Assembly: GCA_036381235.1 (NCBI GenBank)
Contig: DASVDE010000017.1
Location: forward strand, 15,217-79,216
Length of the DNA: 64,000 bases
Reading direction: 5' to 3'
Source: DASVDE01 sp036381235
GTDB taxonomy: Bacteria; Actinomycetota; Thermoleophilia; Solirubrobacterales; 70-9
In this document: piece after piece, positions 25,574 through 32,984 of the stretch
How positions within the stretch are numbered: the first letter of the stretch is position 1
Layout: every line of letters starts with the position of its first letter
Translations under genes and position numbers: made by a program
The notes under the pieces: model-generated
Databases searched by the model: none
What the model saw: only the letters and a program-made list of their open reading frames with translations
What the model was told of the DNA's origin: nothing

Positions 25574-26348
25574 TCAGCAGCGTCTGCACCGCCCGGCCGA
25601 TCCGACCGCGACCGTCGGAGAGCACCGACTCGGCGGAGCCGACCCCGTTTTCACGAGGCCGCGTGACCGCGTCGACGCAGATCCACTCGCCTTCGGGCAT
25701 CCGTTCCAGGTGGACGGTCAGATCGACGTTGATGAAGAGGAAGCGGCGATAGTCGAGAACGGAGCTGATCCCGTTGCCGACGTCGGCGGCGACCAGCGTG
25801 CGCTGCAGGGGCGAGGGCTCCTCCCCGGCGACGAGTGGATGGCGCATCCGCAGCCAGGCGATCGCCGGCCCCGCCTCGAGAAAGCCGCCCTCGACGAAGG
25901 TGGCATCTATCGCCGTGTGGTAGCCGACGTCCTGGCCGGTTGGGAAGAAGAAGCCGGGGCCGGAGCCGTGCTCGGGGCCGGGAGGCGGCGGAGGTATCGC
26001 GGCGACCTCGGCGGGCAGCTCGACCGCCGCCGTGCGGAGCCGCCAGGCGGTGGCCCGCATCAGCTCCTCGCCGCCCTCGTCGCTCAGAGAAGCCTCGACC
26101 AGCTGCACCCGGCGACCGGGGCGCAGGACCCTGGCGCTGACCCGCAGCGGCGCGATCGGAACCGAGCGCAGGATCTCGAAAGTGATGCGGCCGACCTGGA
26201 ACTCGGCGGCATCCGGCAGCTGCTCGATCTCCCTGCCGAGCAGCGCAGCAGGGGGCCCGGCGTGCTGGGCCCCGGGGTCCCAGGGGCCGCGGGTCAGCTC
26301 GGTCGCCGCCCAGTCGTCCCCATCGCGCTCGTAGAAGGCCGCTGACAC
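25554..26348 (-). CDS. Thioesterase-like (hotdog, TesB/4HBT_3-type) protein
   Basis: About 264 aa from GTG 26348 (VSAAFYERDGDDW). Two hotdog halves are expected: the first around HAGPPAALLGREIEQ and FEILRSVPIAPL, the second around ATFVEGGFLEAGPAIAWLRMRHPL and NGISSVLDYRRFLFINVDLT. The HAGPPAALL stretch is a recurring mark of the acyl-CoA thioesterase-like family in Actinobacteria. The substrate is unassigned. It is downstream of the CAP protein on the same strand (29 bp) and overlaps the MFS gene tail to tail. Confidence 0.82.
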   Translation of the reverse strand: MSAAFYERDGDDWAATELTRGPWDPGAQHAGPPAALLGREIEQLPDAAEFQVGRITFEILRSVPIAPLRVSARVLRPGRRVQLVEASLSDEGGEELMRATAWRLRTAAVELPAEVAAIPPPPPGPEHGSGPGFFFPTGQDVGYHTAIDATFVEGGFLEAGPAIAWLRMRHPLVAGEEPSPLQRTLVAADVGNGISSVLDYRRFLFINVDLTVHLERMPEGEWICVDAVTRPRENGVGSAESVLSDGRGRIGRAVQTLLISERGG

Positions 26349-26377
26349 GGCGGCAATCCTACGGGCGGCGGAATAAC

Positions 26378-26998
26378 TCAGCCGACTGCGGAGGCGCCGG
26401 CGAGATCTATGTGAGGGGACGTATGAGGTCGGGCCCGAACGCTGCCGCAATGGCTGCCGAAATGCTGGGTCCAGACGTGGGCGCCGGAACGGCCGTCGAG
26501 GCCGCCCACTTGCAGGCCCACCCCGAGCTGGCTGTAGGAGCCGAGGATGTTCTCGCGATGCCCGGGGGAGTGCAGCCAAGCCTTGAAGATCGAGCGCACC
26601 GTCGCGTAGGAGCCGGTTCCCCAGGCGATGTTCTCGCCGGCTCGCCAGCAGCGCGCCGAGGTGTAGCCGACCCGTTGCATCCAGTAGGTGAAGTCACGCC
26701 CACAGGCGTAGTGGCTGAAGCTGTCGCAGCGCAGGATGTCGCTCGACTTCTCCGATGCCGAGCGGTCCAGCGCATCCACATCCACGAACGTCGCCTGGCC
26801 GGCGCTGCGACGGGCGAAGTTGGTCATGCACTGCATCGCCTGCTCCTGTACTGCGGCCGGAGCGTCGGCGTCGTTCTGGTCCGGGCACACGGATGGCGGC
26901 GCCATCAGGTCGCCGAGGTCCATCGCCCCGGCGGAAGGAGCCACGGCAGCGCCGACCAGGGCGACCAGCGCGAAGAGGAGTGCGAATCTGCGGACCAT
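26378..26998 (-). CDS. Secreted CAP/SCP (CRISP-like) domain protein
   Basis: A 206-aa exported protein. MVRRFALLFALVALVGAAVA is a clear signal peptide, and GAGAGAAG lies upstream as a ribosome site. The CAP domain follows: CMTNFARRSAG, SHYACGRDFTYWM, GENIAWGTGSYATV, WLHSPGHRENIL and HVWTQHFG. The conserved His and Glu positions are present, along with several cysteines for disulfides. Bacterial CAP proteins are extracellular with an uncertain biochemical role. It is divergent from msrB, sharing a 92-bp promoter region. Confidence 0.9.
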   Translation of the reverse strand: MVRRFALLFALVALVGAAVAPSAGAMDLGDLMAPPSVCPDQNDADAPAAVQEQAMQCMTNFARRSAGQATFVDVDALDRSASEKSSDILRCDSFSHYACGRDFTYWMQRVGYTSARCWRAGENIAWGTGSYATVRSIFKAWLHSPGHRENILGSYSQLGVGLQVGGLDGRSGAHVWTQHFGSHCGSVRARPHTSPHIDLAGASAVG

Positions 26999-27090
26999 GT
27001 TGCTTCTCTCGCCCGCACGAGCCGCATCCCCAATAGCCAAATCGGGAACTGGACGTTTGTTTGATTTGCATAACTCCGTACCCTTGAGCC

Positions 27091-27492
27091 ATGCCCAAGA
27101 TCCAAAAGTCGGACCGAGAGTGGCGCGAGCAGCTGACGCCCGAGCAGTACGAGGTGACGCGCAAGGCCGGTACCGAGCGTGCCTTCACCGGGCCCTACGT
27201 GGACGAGAAGAGCGAGGGTATGTATCGCTGCGTCTGCTGCGACGCCGAGCTGTTCTCCTCGGACACGAAGTTCGACTCCGGCACCGGCTGGCCCAGCTTC
27301 ACCGAGCCGGCCAATCTCGAGAACGTCGAGCTGCGACCCGACAACAGCCTCTTCATGCGGCGCACCGAGGTCGTCTGCCGCAACTGCGACGCCCACCTCG
27401 GCCACGTGTTCGACGACGGGCCCGGCCCCAACGGCCAGCGCTACTGCATCAACGGCTGCGCGCTGGAGCTCAAGCCGAGCCCCGACGCGTGA
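27091..27492 (+). CDS. msrB: Peptide-methionine (R)-S-oxide reductase
   Basis: Repairs methionine R-sulfoxide, 133 aa, cytoplasmic. The zinc site comprises C47/C50 (RCVCC) and C96/C99 (CRNC). GTGWPSF and the catalytic Cys region GQRYCINGCAL (C119) match the family. The usual INSASL after the catalytic Cys is INGCAL here, so a second Cys (C123) lies close by and could act as the resolving cysteine. The start MPKIQKSDREW fits the typical N-terminus. It is convergent with the NarL-type regulator (10 bp). Confidence 0.95.
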   Translation: MPKIQKSDREWREQLTPEQYEVTRKAGTERAFTGPYVDEKSEGMYRCVCCDAELFSSDTKFDSGTGWPSFTEPANLENVELRPDNSLFMRRTEVVCRNCDAHLGHVFDDGPGPNGQRYCINGCALELKPSPDA

Positions 27493-27501
27493 GGCGGCGT
27501 T

Positions 27502-28152
27502 TTACGCCGAGCCGCCCGCGCCCAGATAGCTGAACTTCACCGCCAGGGCCACAGCCTCGGTCCTGGTGTCGACCTCGAGCTTGGCGATCGCGTTGCGCAC
27601 GTGTGTGTGGACGGTCGCCGGGCTGAGCGAAAGCCGTTCGGCGATCTCTTTCACCCGCAGGCCTTCGGCCAGCAGCTCCAGGATCTGGCGCTCTCTGGGA
27701 GAGAGGTCGAGCAGCTTCTCAACCTCAGACGGCTTGCCGCCGGCGAAGTCGCCGCCGAGGAAGGTGCCGCCGCCGGTCACCGCTTTGACCGCCTTGGCGA
27801 TGTCCTCGGCCGGAGCCGACTTCAACACGTAACCGGACGCGCCGGCCCGCAGCGCCAGCGCCAGAAGATCGGGTTGAGCGTGAGCGGTGAAGACGATCAC
27901 CTTGGTCCGGGGGCGGACCTTGAGCACTTCCTTGGTGGCCTCGATCCCATCGCGTTTGGGCATCTCGACGTCGATGATCAGGACGTCGGGCTCGAGATCT
28001 TTGACGACCTCGATCACGTCGCGCCCGTTGCCGGCCTCGCCGACGATCTCGACTGTGTTCGAGTTGGACATGCGCGCCTTGATCGCCTCGCGGACGATCT
28101 CGTGGTCATCGCAGAGAACTACGCGCTTGGCTTCTCGGACTGCGGCACTCAT
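27502..28152 (-). CDS. NarL/FixJ-family response regulator
   Basis: A 216-aa regulator. The receiver domain has acidic DDHE (15-18), phosphoacceptor D61 in LIIDVEMP, FTAHA and YVLKSAP. The LuxR-type helix-turn-helix (about 148-205) has LSPRERQILELLAEGLRVKEIAERL and the recognition helix VHTHVRNAI. No kinase sits beside it, so it is an orphan here. Its start overlaps the serS stop by four bases (ATGA), tying its translation to that of a housekeeping synthetase, which is unusual. Confidence 0.92.
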   Translation of the reverse strand: MSAAVREAKRVVLCDDHEIVREAIKARMSNSNTVEIVGEAGNGRDVIEVVKDLEPDVLIIDVEMPKRDGIEATKEVLKVRPRTKVIVFTAHAQPDLLALALRAGASGYVLKSAPAEDIAKAVKAVTGGGTFLGGDFAGGKPSEVEKLLDLSPRERQILELLAEGLRVKEIAERLSLSPATVHTHVRNAIAKLEVDTRTEAVALAVKFSYLGAGGSA

Positions 28153-29420
28153 CGACGTTCGATCCTCTCAGGGGCTCCATAGGAATGCAAAGAATTAGGT
28201 AGCGTGAAACCGCCGTCTCGCTCCTGCCTGTTTTCGATCAGCGCGATCATCGTTCTCCCCACAGCCACTGCTGTGCCGTTCAGCGTGTGCACCGCATGCG
28301 GAGATTCGCCGTCGGCCGGTCGATACCTACAGCCGAGGCGGCGGGCTTGGTAATCGGTCGTGTTGGAGCAGGAGGTCAGCTCGCGGTAGCGATCCTGACT
28401 GGGGATCCACGCCTCGCAATCGAACTTGCGGGTCGCCGGGGCGCCGAGGTCGCCGACCGGGATGTCGACGACTCTGTAGGGGATCTCCAGCTCGGCGAGG
28501 ATCCGCTCCTCGATCGCCAATAGGCGCTCGTGCTCCGCCGTCGACTCGCTCGGCTCGACGAACGAGAACATCTCCACCTTGTCGAACTGGTGGACGCGGA
28601 AGATGCCGCGCGTGTCGCGGCCGGCGGCGCCCGCCTCGCGGCGGAAGCAGGTGGAGAAGCCGCTGTAGCGGAGCGGCAACGCGCCGGGCTCGAGGATCTC
28701 GCCGGCATGAAGGCCGGCGAGCGCGACCTCCGAGGTGCCGGCCAGGTAGAGGTCATCCTCGGGGATCGCGTAGATCTGCTGTTCGGTGTCGGGAAGGAAG
28801 CCGGTCCCGTAGAGGGCCTCCTCGCGGACGAGGACCGGCGGGATCACCGGCTCGTGCCCCTCCTCGCGGACCAGGTCGATCGCAAAGTGGACCAGGGCCA
28901 GCTCCAACAGGACCAGGTCTCCCTTCAGGTAGGCAAAGCGGGAGCCGGAGAGCTGCGCCGCCGACTCCATGTCAATCAGCCCCAGCTCGGAGCCGATCTC
29001 CAGGTGATCGCGAACCTCGAAGTCGAACGCCGGGCGCTCTCCGACCTCGCGGATCGTGACCGCGTCCTCTTCGCTCAACCCGTCGGGAGCCGCGGGGTCG
29101 GGCAGGTTGGGCAGGGTGGCGAGGACTCGCTCGAGGTCCGCGTCGACCTTCTCAAGCTCGGATTTGCCCGCCTCGATCTTCTCCTTCAGCGCCCCCACTT
29201 CGTCCATCAGCGCCCCGGCCTCGCCGCCGCGCTGCTTGGCCTCGCCGATCTGCTTGGAGAGGGACTTACGTTCGGCCTGGGCGCCCTCCAGCTCGGGAAG
29301 CAGCTCGCGACGGCGCGCGTCCAACGTCAGCAACTCGTCCACCTGTTCGGCCGCGCCGCGCCGCGCCAGTGCTTCCTTGATCCGCTCGGGCTCGGAGCGG
29401 ATCAGCTTCAGGTCAAGCAT
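28149..29420 (-). CDS. serS: Seryl-tRNA synthetase
   Basis: Class II synthetase, 423 aa. The N-terminal coiled-coil arm (about 25-105) is rich in Glu/Lys and starts MLDLKLIRSEPERIKEAL. Motif 2 is FRREAGAAGRDTRGIFRVHQF, followed by FDKVEMF. Motif 3 is in GTAVAVGRTMIALIENRQ, and the end reads GGFTLPNSLHSY. Length and motifs are standard. It sits between the lipoprotein cytochrome c (downstream side 29432, same strand, 11 bp) and the response regulator it overlaps. Confidence 0.96.
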   Translation of the reverse strand: MLDLKLIRSEPERIKEALARRGAAEQVDELLTLDARRRELLPELEGAQAERKSLSKQIGEAKQRGGEAGALMDEVGALKEKIEAGKSELEKVDADLERVLATLPNLPDPAAPDGLSEEDAVTIREVGERPAFDFEVRDHLEIGSELGLIDMESAAQLSGSRFAYLKGDLVLLELALVHFAIDLVREEGHEPVIPPVLVREEALYGTGFLPDTEQQIYAIPEDDLYLAGTSEVALAGLHAGEILEPGALPLRYSGFSTCFRREAGAAGRDTRGIFRVHQFDKVEMFSFVEPSESTAEHERLLAIEERILAELEIPYRVVDIPVGDLGAPATRKFDCEAWIPSQDRYRELTSCSNTTDYQARRLGCRYRPADGESPHAVHTLNGTAVAVGRTMIALIENRQERDGGFTLPNSLHSYGAPERIERR

Positions 29421-29431
29421 GTCGCCCTCGG

Positions 29432-29827
29432 CTAGGGGGACTCGCCGGGGCGGGGTGAGGTTTCGGCGTCCTGCCCCGCGTACTCGGCGACGAAGCGGGC
29501 CAGTTCCTCGGCCTCGCGGCCGACCACGATGTTCTGGGGCATGATCGCCCCCGAGAAGCCGCCGTTTTGGATCGCGAAGAGAGCATCCTGGTAAGTCTCG
29601 GTTCGCTGATCGAGGTTAGGACCCTGCGTCCGCTCACCGCGATTGCCGGTTCCCTGGGTGCCGGCCGCGCTCAGCGTGTGGCAACCCGAGCAGTGGGTTG
29701 CGAAGAGAACGGCCCCGGCGTGGTTGGGGTCGTCCTGGGGCACGGAGATTCCCTCCTCCCCGAAGCCACAGGCAGCGAGCCCGAGGGCGAAGGCAACCGC
29801 CAGAGCTGTGATCCAAACTGGGCGCAC
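29432..29827 (-). CDS. Lipoprotein c-type cytochrome (monoheme)
   Basis: A 131-aa exported electron carrier. The start is GTG 29827. Lipobox LAAC gives the lipidated C20. The heme site is CSGCH (C46, C49, H50). The distal ligand is probably M96 in SGAIMPQN. The class I fold is short, with the acidic/Pro-rich tail DAETSPRPGESP. Membrane-tethered, it may pass electrons to an oxidase. On the minus strand a TATGAT (29837-29842) lies 9 bases before the GTG, so its mRNA is probably leaderless. Confidence 0.9.
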   Translation of the reverse strand: MRPVWITALAVAFALGLAACGFGEEGISVPQDDPNHAGAVLFATHCSGCHTLSAAGTQGTGNRGERTQGPNLDQRTETYQDALFAIQNGGFSGAIMPQNIVVGREAEELARFVAEYAGQDAETSPRPGESP

Positions 29828-29836
29828 GCGGCGCGC

Positions 29837-29846
29837 ATCATATTGT
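29837..29846. promoter_or_regulatory. Overlapping divergent -10 hexamers (cytochrome / flavin reductase)
   Basis: TATGAT on the minus strand (29837-29842) and TATTGT on the plus strand (29841-29846) overlap by two bases. Each lies 9 bases from its own start codon, within a 28-bp intergenic gap. The pair would compete for polymerase. Confidence 0.4.
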
Positions 29847-29855
29847 CTGGCTTAG

Positions 29856-30347
29856 ATGCCCGACTCCAGAGTGAGTCCTCCCGACCCCGACCGCTTCCGT
29901 GAAGCGATGGGCTCGCTGCCCACCGGCGTCACCGTCGTCACCGCAGCGGGCCCCGAGGGACCGGCTGGCGCAACGGCAAACGCGGTCAGCTCCCTCTCCC
30001 TGGATCCGATGCTGATGCTTGCCTGCCTCGACCGAGGCTCGCGCACTCTGCTCGCCGTGCAGGCCGCGAATCGATTCGGAGTCAGCGTCCTGCACTCGGG
30101 CCAAGAGGGGATCGCCCGCGCCTTCGCGACCAAGGCGCCCGTCGCCGACAAGTGGGAGGGCATCGAGTGGAGCGAGCGCGACGGCATCCCGGCTATCGAC
30201 GATGCCCTGGCCTGGGTCGGCTGTGAGCTGCGCGACGTGATCGCCGGCGGCGACCATGTGATCGTCACCGGCGAGGTGACCGGCCTGGAGACCGGCGAGG
30301 GCGACCCCCTCGTGTTCCACCGGGGTCGCTATCGACCCCTTGGGTAA
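29856..30347 (+). CDS. Flavin reductase-like domain protein
   Basis: A 163-aa FMN-binding split-barrel protein. Family features are the opening FREAMGSLPTGVTVVTAAG, ATANAVSSLSLDPMLMLACL, FGVSVLHSGQE and the close GDHVIVTGEVTGLE...PLVFHRGRYRPL. Such proteins are the NAD(P)H:flavin reductase partner of two-component monooxygenases, or stand-alone FMN reductases. No monooxygenase lies beside it. It is probably leaderless from the TATTGT at 29841. Its stop is followed immediately by a palindromic element. Confidence 0.9.
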   Translation: MPDSRVSPPDPDRFREAMGSLPTGVTVVTAAGPEGPAGATANAVSSLSLDPMLMLACLDRGSRTLLAVQAANRFGVSVLHSGQEGIARAFATKAPVADKWEGIEWSERDGIPAIDDALAWVGCELRDVIAGGDHVIVTGEVTGLETGEGDPLVFHRGRYRPLG

Positions 30348-30396
30348 GCGCAACCGACTTTTACCCCACCCCAGTGTGGTCAAAGTCGGTTGCGCT
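30347..30396. repeat. Palindromic element, core family A, copy 2
   Basis: Perfect 14-bp arms (AGCGCAACCGACTT; 30347-30360, 30383-30396) around the core 30361-30382, TTACCCCACCCCAGTGTGGT plus CA. The core matches 13062-13082. It begins at the stop codon of the flavin reductase. Confidence 0.85.
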
Positions 30397-30413
30397 GAAA
30401 GTAGCCTCTCCAT

Positions 30414-30734
30414 ATGGAGGGGCCGAGCAAACGCTGGAGCCTGCGAGGGCGAAACGACGAAGGTGACGAGGCCTGGCTGATCCGCGGCATCTCCCAGAAG
30501 CTCTACCGTTGCCCCGGCTGCCACGGTGAGATCGACATCGGCGCCGACCACACGATCGTCCAGTACGTCCGCCGCCTCGGCGGCACCGACCACCACCACT
30601 GGCACAGCGGCTGCGCCGAGGAGCTGCTCATCCCCCAGCTGACCGACCTCCAGCGAGTCCCCGCCTCGGAGTCCTCCCGCTCCAAGCTGGAAGCCCGCGG
30701 CCGCAGGAAGTCAGGCCGGCGCGACCGCCACTGA
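30414..30734 (+). CDS. Small zinc-ribbon protein (actinobacterial conserved type)
   Basis: A 106-aa basic protein. A metal-binding module is visible as CPGC (C33, C36), then HHHWHSGC (H64, C67). Around it is the pattern YRCPGCHGEIDIGADHTIVQ...HWHSGCAEEL, seen in a family of small actinobacterial proteins often vaguely labelled ATP/GTP-binding. The C-terminal 25 residues are Arg/Lys-rich, suggesting nucleic-acid contact. The start ATG lies inside the 12-bp palindrome CTCCATATGGAG. The function is unknown. Confidence 0.75.
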   Translation: MEGPSKRWSLRGRNDEGDEAWLIRGISQKLYRCPGCHGEIDIGADHTIVQYVRRLGGTDHHHWHSGCAEELLIPQLTDLQRVPASESSRSKLEARGRRKSGRRDRH

Positions 30735-30736
30735 CT

Positions 30737-30786
30737 CGGGGTGAAACGTTTTGTAGGGGCTATACCCCTACAAACGTTTCACCCCG
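30737..30786. terminator. Strong hairpin between convergent genes (family B, copy 1)
   Basis: Arms of 22-23 bases (one bulged T) enclose CTATA. The stem contains AAACGTTTTGTAGGGG. It sits between two convergent stop codons (30734 and 30794), so it can serve as a bidirectional terminator. The stretch GTTTTGTAG recurs in the hairpin at 60639. Confidence 0.65.
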
Positions 30787-30793
30787 GCTTGGT

Positions 30794-31231
30794 TCAGAAG
30801 AGGTGGCCGCTGGTGCCGGCCGCGCGCAGGGCGAGGAAGAAGATCACGCCGCAGCTGACGGCCATGATGCCCATCTCGCGGCGGACTATGGCGAGGGCGA
30901 GGGATTGCTGAGCCTCTTCCGGGAGTGTTTCGAAATCGGTATCGCCCAACTCTCGCTCGGCGGCGCCGGCGCGGGCTCCCTCGGCCAGGAAAGAGACGAC
31001 GAGCGGGAGCACCCCGTAGAGGTAATGGAGATCGTCGGCGGCCTCGTGACCGGTGAAGACGAGCAGGCCGCCCAGCATCACCTGGATGAAGACCGCAGCC
31101 TGTGCGGCGCGCAGCAGATACCAGAACCGGACCGACGCGCGGTCGCGGAACCAGGCGATCCCTCCGACCAGACCGGCTGCGAGGTTGAGCAACAGGACGC
31201 CAACGCCGGTGATGAGATGCACTTCGGCCAA
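30794..31231 (-). CDS. Four-helix membrane protein, unknown
   Basis: About 142-145 aa. Four hydrophobic helices are expected (about 6-26, 41-61, 70-86 and 118-137), with an acidic cytoplasmic loop (ERELGDTDFETLPEEAQQSL). The track-independent choice is between TTG 31231 and GTG 31222. A TATAAG hexamer lies 9 bases before the GTG on the minus strand, so a leaderless start at 31222 is favoured. I recognise no family. It is divergent from nuoA and might be functionally linked to respiration, but that is only position. Confidence 0.7.
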   Translation of the reverse strand: MAEVHLITGVGVLLLNLAAGLVGGIAWFRDRASVRFWYLLRAAQAAVFIQVMLGGLLVFTGHEAADDLHYLYGVLPLVVSFLAEGARAGAAERELGDTDFETLPEEAQQSLALAIVRREMGIMAVSCGVIFFLALRAAGTSGHLF

Positions 31232-31311
31232 CTTATATCCGCCTGAAAGAGTCGGGATTCGGCTTCCTGATGCGGAAAATCACTATGTAGCAAGTTGTCA
31301 CAAGGTGGGTG

Positions 31312-31317
31312 TATAAC
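31312..31317 (+). promoter_or_regulatory. Possible -10 of the nuo operon (TATAAC)
   Basis: TATAAC lies 11 bases before the nuoA GTG. TTGTCA at 31295 is too close (11 bp) to serve as its -35. Weak, but the only promoter-like hexamer in the 97-bp gap on this strand. Confidence 0.35.
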
Positions 31318-31328
31318 GCACCCTGCTC

Positions 31329-31706
31329 GTGCTGAAGAGCTACCTGCCGATACTCGTCTTCGCATTCCTCGGCCTCACCGTCGGGGGGGCCTTCGCGATG
31401 CTCAACCACGTGATCGGGCCGAAGCGGCCGAAGCGGCCCACCGCCGCGACACGCCGCCAGGACGCGCCGTATGAGTCGGGCATCCCGGTCGAGGCGGCGC
31501 GGGGCTTTCGCTTCGGGATCAGCTTCTACCTCGTCGCGATGCTGTTCATCCTCTTCGACATCGAGGTCGTCTTCCTCTACCCGGTCGGGGTGATCCTGAA
31601 GGGAGCCGACAGCGTCTTCGTGCTCGGCGAGCTGATCACCTTCGTCGTCTTGCTGATGGTCGCCTTCGTCTACGTCTGGCGGAAGGGAGCCCTGGATTGG
31701 AAATAG
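31329..31706 (+). CDS. nuoA: NADH-quinone oxidoreductase subunit A
   Basis: Membrane subunit of complex I, 125 aa, three helices. The start is GTG 31329 (MLKSYLPILVFAFLGLTVGG). The conserved loop motif YESGIPVEAARGFRFGISFYL matches the family ExG core, and LFDIEVVFLYP lies in helix 2. First gene of the 14-gene nuo run, with the next gene starting 10 bases before its stop. A TATAAC -10-like hexamer is 11 bases upstream. Confidence 0.95.
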   Translation: MLKSYLPILVFAFLGLTVGGAFAMLNHVIGPKRPKRPTAATRRQDAPYESGIPVEAARGFRFGISFYLVAMLFILFDIEVVFLYPVGVILKGADSVFVLGELITFVVLLMVAFVYVWRKGALDWK

Positions 31707-32368
31707 AGCGCCGGACGATGCGGGAACGGGGGCTGCGCGCTCGCGACATGCTGCGCGGCGACCTCGAGGGGGATGAGCTGGAGCGCTACGTCGAGGAGCG
31801 GGTCGTGATGACCAATTTCGACAAGATGCTGAACTGGGCGCGATCGAACGCGATCTTCCCGCTGACCTTCGGCCTCGCCTGCTGCGCGATCGAGGCGCCA
31901 ATCGCGCTCGTCGGCAGCCCTCGCTACGACCTTGCCCGCTTCGGCGCCGAGGCGCTGCGTGCCTCGCCGCGCCAGGCGGACCTGATCATCCTCTCGGGCC
32001 GGGTCTCGATCAAGATGGCGCCTGTCGTCCGCCGTCTCTATGACCAGATGCTGGAGCCGAAGTGGGCGATCTCGATGGGCGCCTGCTCCTCCAGCGGCGG
32101 CATGTTCGCCAACTACGCCGTGGTGCAGGGCGCCGATAAGTTCATGCCGATCGACCTCCACATCCCCGGCTGCCCGCCGCGGCCCGAGGCCGTCCTCTAC
32201 GGCTTCAACAAGCTGCAGCGCAAGATTCAGGGCAATCCCGATCAGGGCTGGCGGCAGCGCTACGACGCCGCCGGCACCGAGGAGTGGGCGCGTGGCGGGG
32301 AGCGCAGCGCGCCCAGCCCCGAGGCGGCCGAGGCCTACGCGGCCGCCAGGGAGCTGATCCGTGCCTGA
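31697..32368 (+). CDS. nuoB: NADH-quinone oxidoreductase subunit B
   Basis: Peripheral-arm subunit carrying terminal cluster N2, 223 aa. The 4Fe-4S ligands lie in FGLACCAIE, SMGACSSSGG and IPGCPPRPE. The start is TTG 31697 with GGAAGGGA 8 bases upstream; ATG 31718 is the alternative. The C-terminal extension (GGERSAPSPEAAEAYAAARE) is longer than in Escherichia coli but common in Actinobacteria. Overlaps with both nuoA and nuoC show coupled translation. Confidence 0.95.
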   Translation: MEIERRTMRERGLRARDMLRGDLEGDELERYVEERVVMTNFDKMLNWARSNAIFPLTFGLACCAIEAPIALVGSPRYDLARFGAEALRASPRQADLIILSGRVSIKMAPVVRRLYDQMLEPKWAISMGACSSSGGMFANYAVVQGADKFMPIDLHIPGCPPRPEAVLYGFNKLQRKIQGNPDQGWRQRYDAAGTEEWARGGERSAPSPEAAEAYAAARELIRA

Positions 32369-32984
32369 CGCTCCCGGGCTCGAGCTGATCCGGGGGGAAA
32401 TCGAGCAGGACCACCCCGGCGCGGTGCTGGACACCGGCTTCGACCGTGGCGGCGCCACGCTGGTCGTCGACCCGGCCCAGATCCTTCCCGTGTTGAGCTG
32501 GCTGCGCGATGCCCCCGGCCAGGCCTACCGCTTCCTCTCCAGCCTGCATGCTGCTGACTACCTCCCGGCTTCCCCCCGCTTTGCGGTGCACTACGAACTC
32601 CTCAATCGCGATCGTGCTGAACGCCTCCGCGTGAAGGCCTTGCTGGCCGATCCGGCTGCCGGGGCCACCGCCCCTTCCGCGGGTGGCGCGGGTGATGGGG
32701 GGGTCGAGGACGAGACCTCGCCCGCAGCGCCCCCCCATCACCCGGGTCAGGACCCGCAGCCGGAGCACGACCTCCCCAGCATCGACTCATGCGTTGAGCT
32801 GTTCCCGACGGCCGAGTTCCAGGAGCGCGAGGCCTACGACATGTTCGGGATCGTCTTCGAGGGGCACCCCGACCTGACCCGGATCCTGCTGCCCGAGGAC
32901 TACGTGGGCTGGCCGCAGCGGCGGGACTTCCCGGTCGGCGGCGAGCCTGTGACCTTCACCTACAACGAGCGCGCTCGTGGCTGA
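32361..32984 (+). CDS. nuoC: NADH-quinone oxidoreductase subunit C, with in-frame palindromic insert
   Basis: The 30-kDa-type subunit linking NuoB and NuoD, 207 aa. The first half has ILPVLSWLRDAPGQAYRFLSSLHAADYLP. The signature EREAYDMFGIVFEGHPDLTRILLPEDYVG ends the fold. Between them, about residues 95-138 form a Gly/Ala/Pro/His-rich insert absent from normal NuoC, where strands usually connect directly. The insert DNA holds a perfect 15-bp inverted repeat (32689-32744). The start is GTG 32361, overlapping nuoB by 8 bases. Function should be retained if the insert loops out at the surface. Confidence 0.93.
   Translation: MPDAPGLELIRGEIEQDHPGAVLDTGFDRGGATLVVDPAQILPVLSWLRDAPGQAYRFLSSLHAADYLPASPRFAVHYELLNRDRAERLRVKALLADPAAGATAPSAGGAGDGGVEDETSPAAPPHHPGQDPQPEHDLPSIDSCVELFPTAEFQEREAYDMFGIVFEGHPDLTRILLPEDYVGWPQRRDFPVGGEPVTFTYNERARG
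32689..32744. repeat. Palindromic element inside nuoC
   Basis: Perfect 15-bp arms CGGGTGATGGGGGGG (32689-32703) and its complement (32730-32744). The 26-bp core contains a smaller CGAGG/CCTCG hairpin. It is translated in frame as part of a Gly/Pro/His-rich insert. Confidence 0.85.

Noticed and set aside
31295..31317. Full sigma-70 promoter TTGTCA/TATAAC for the nuo operon
   Set aside because: The spacer is only 11 bp; only the -10-like hexamer is kept, with low confidence.
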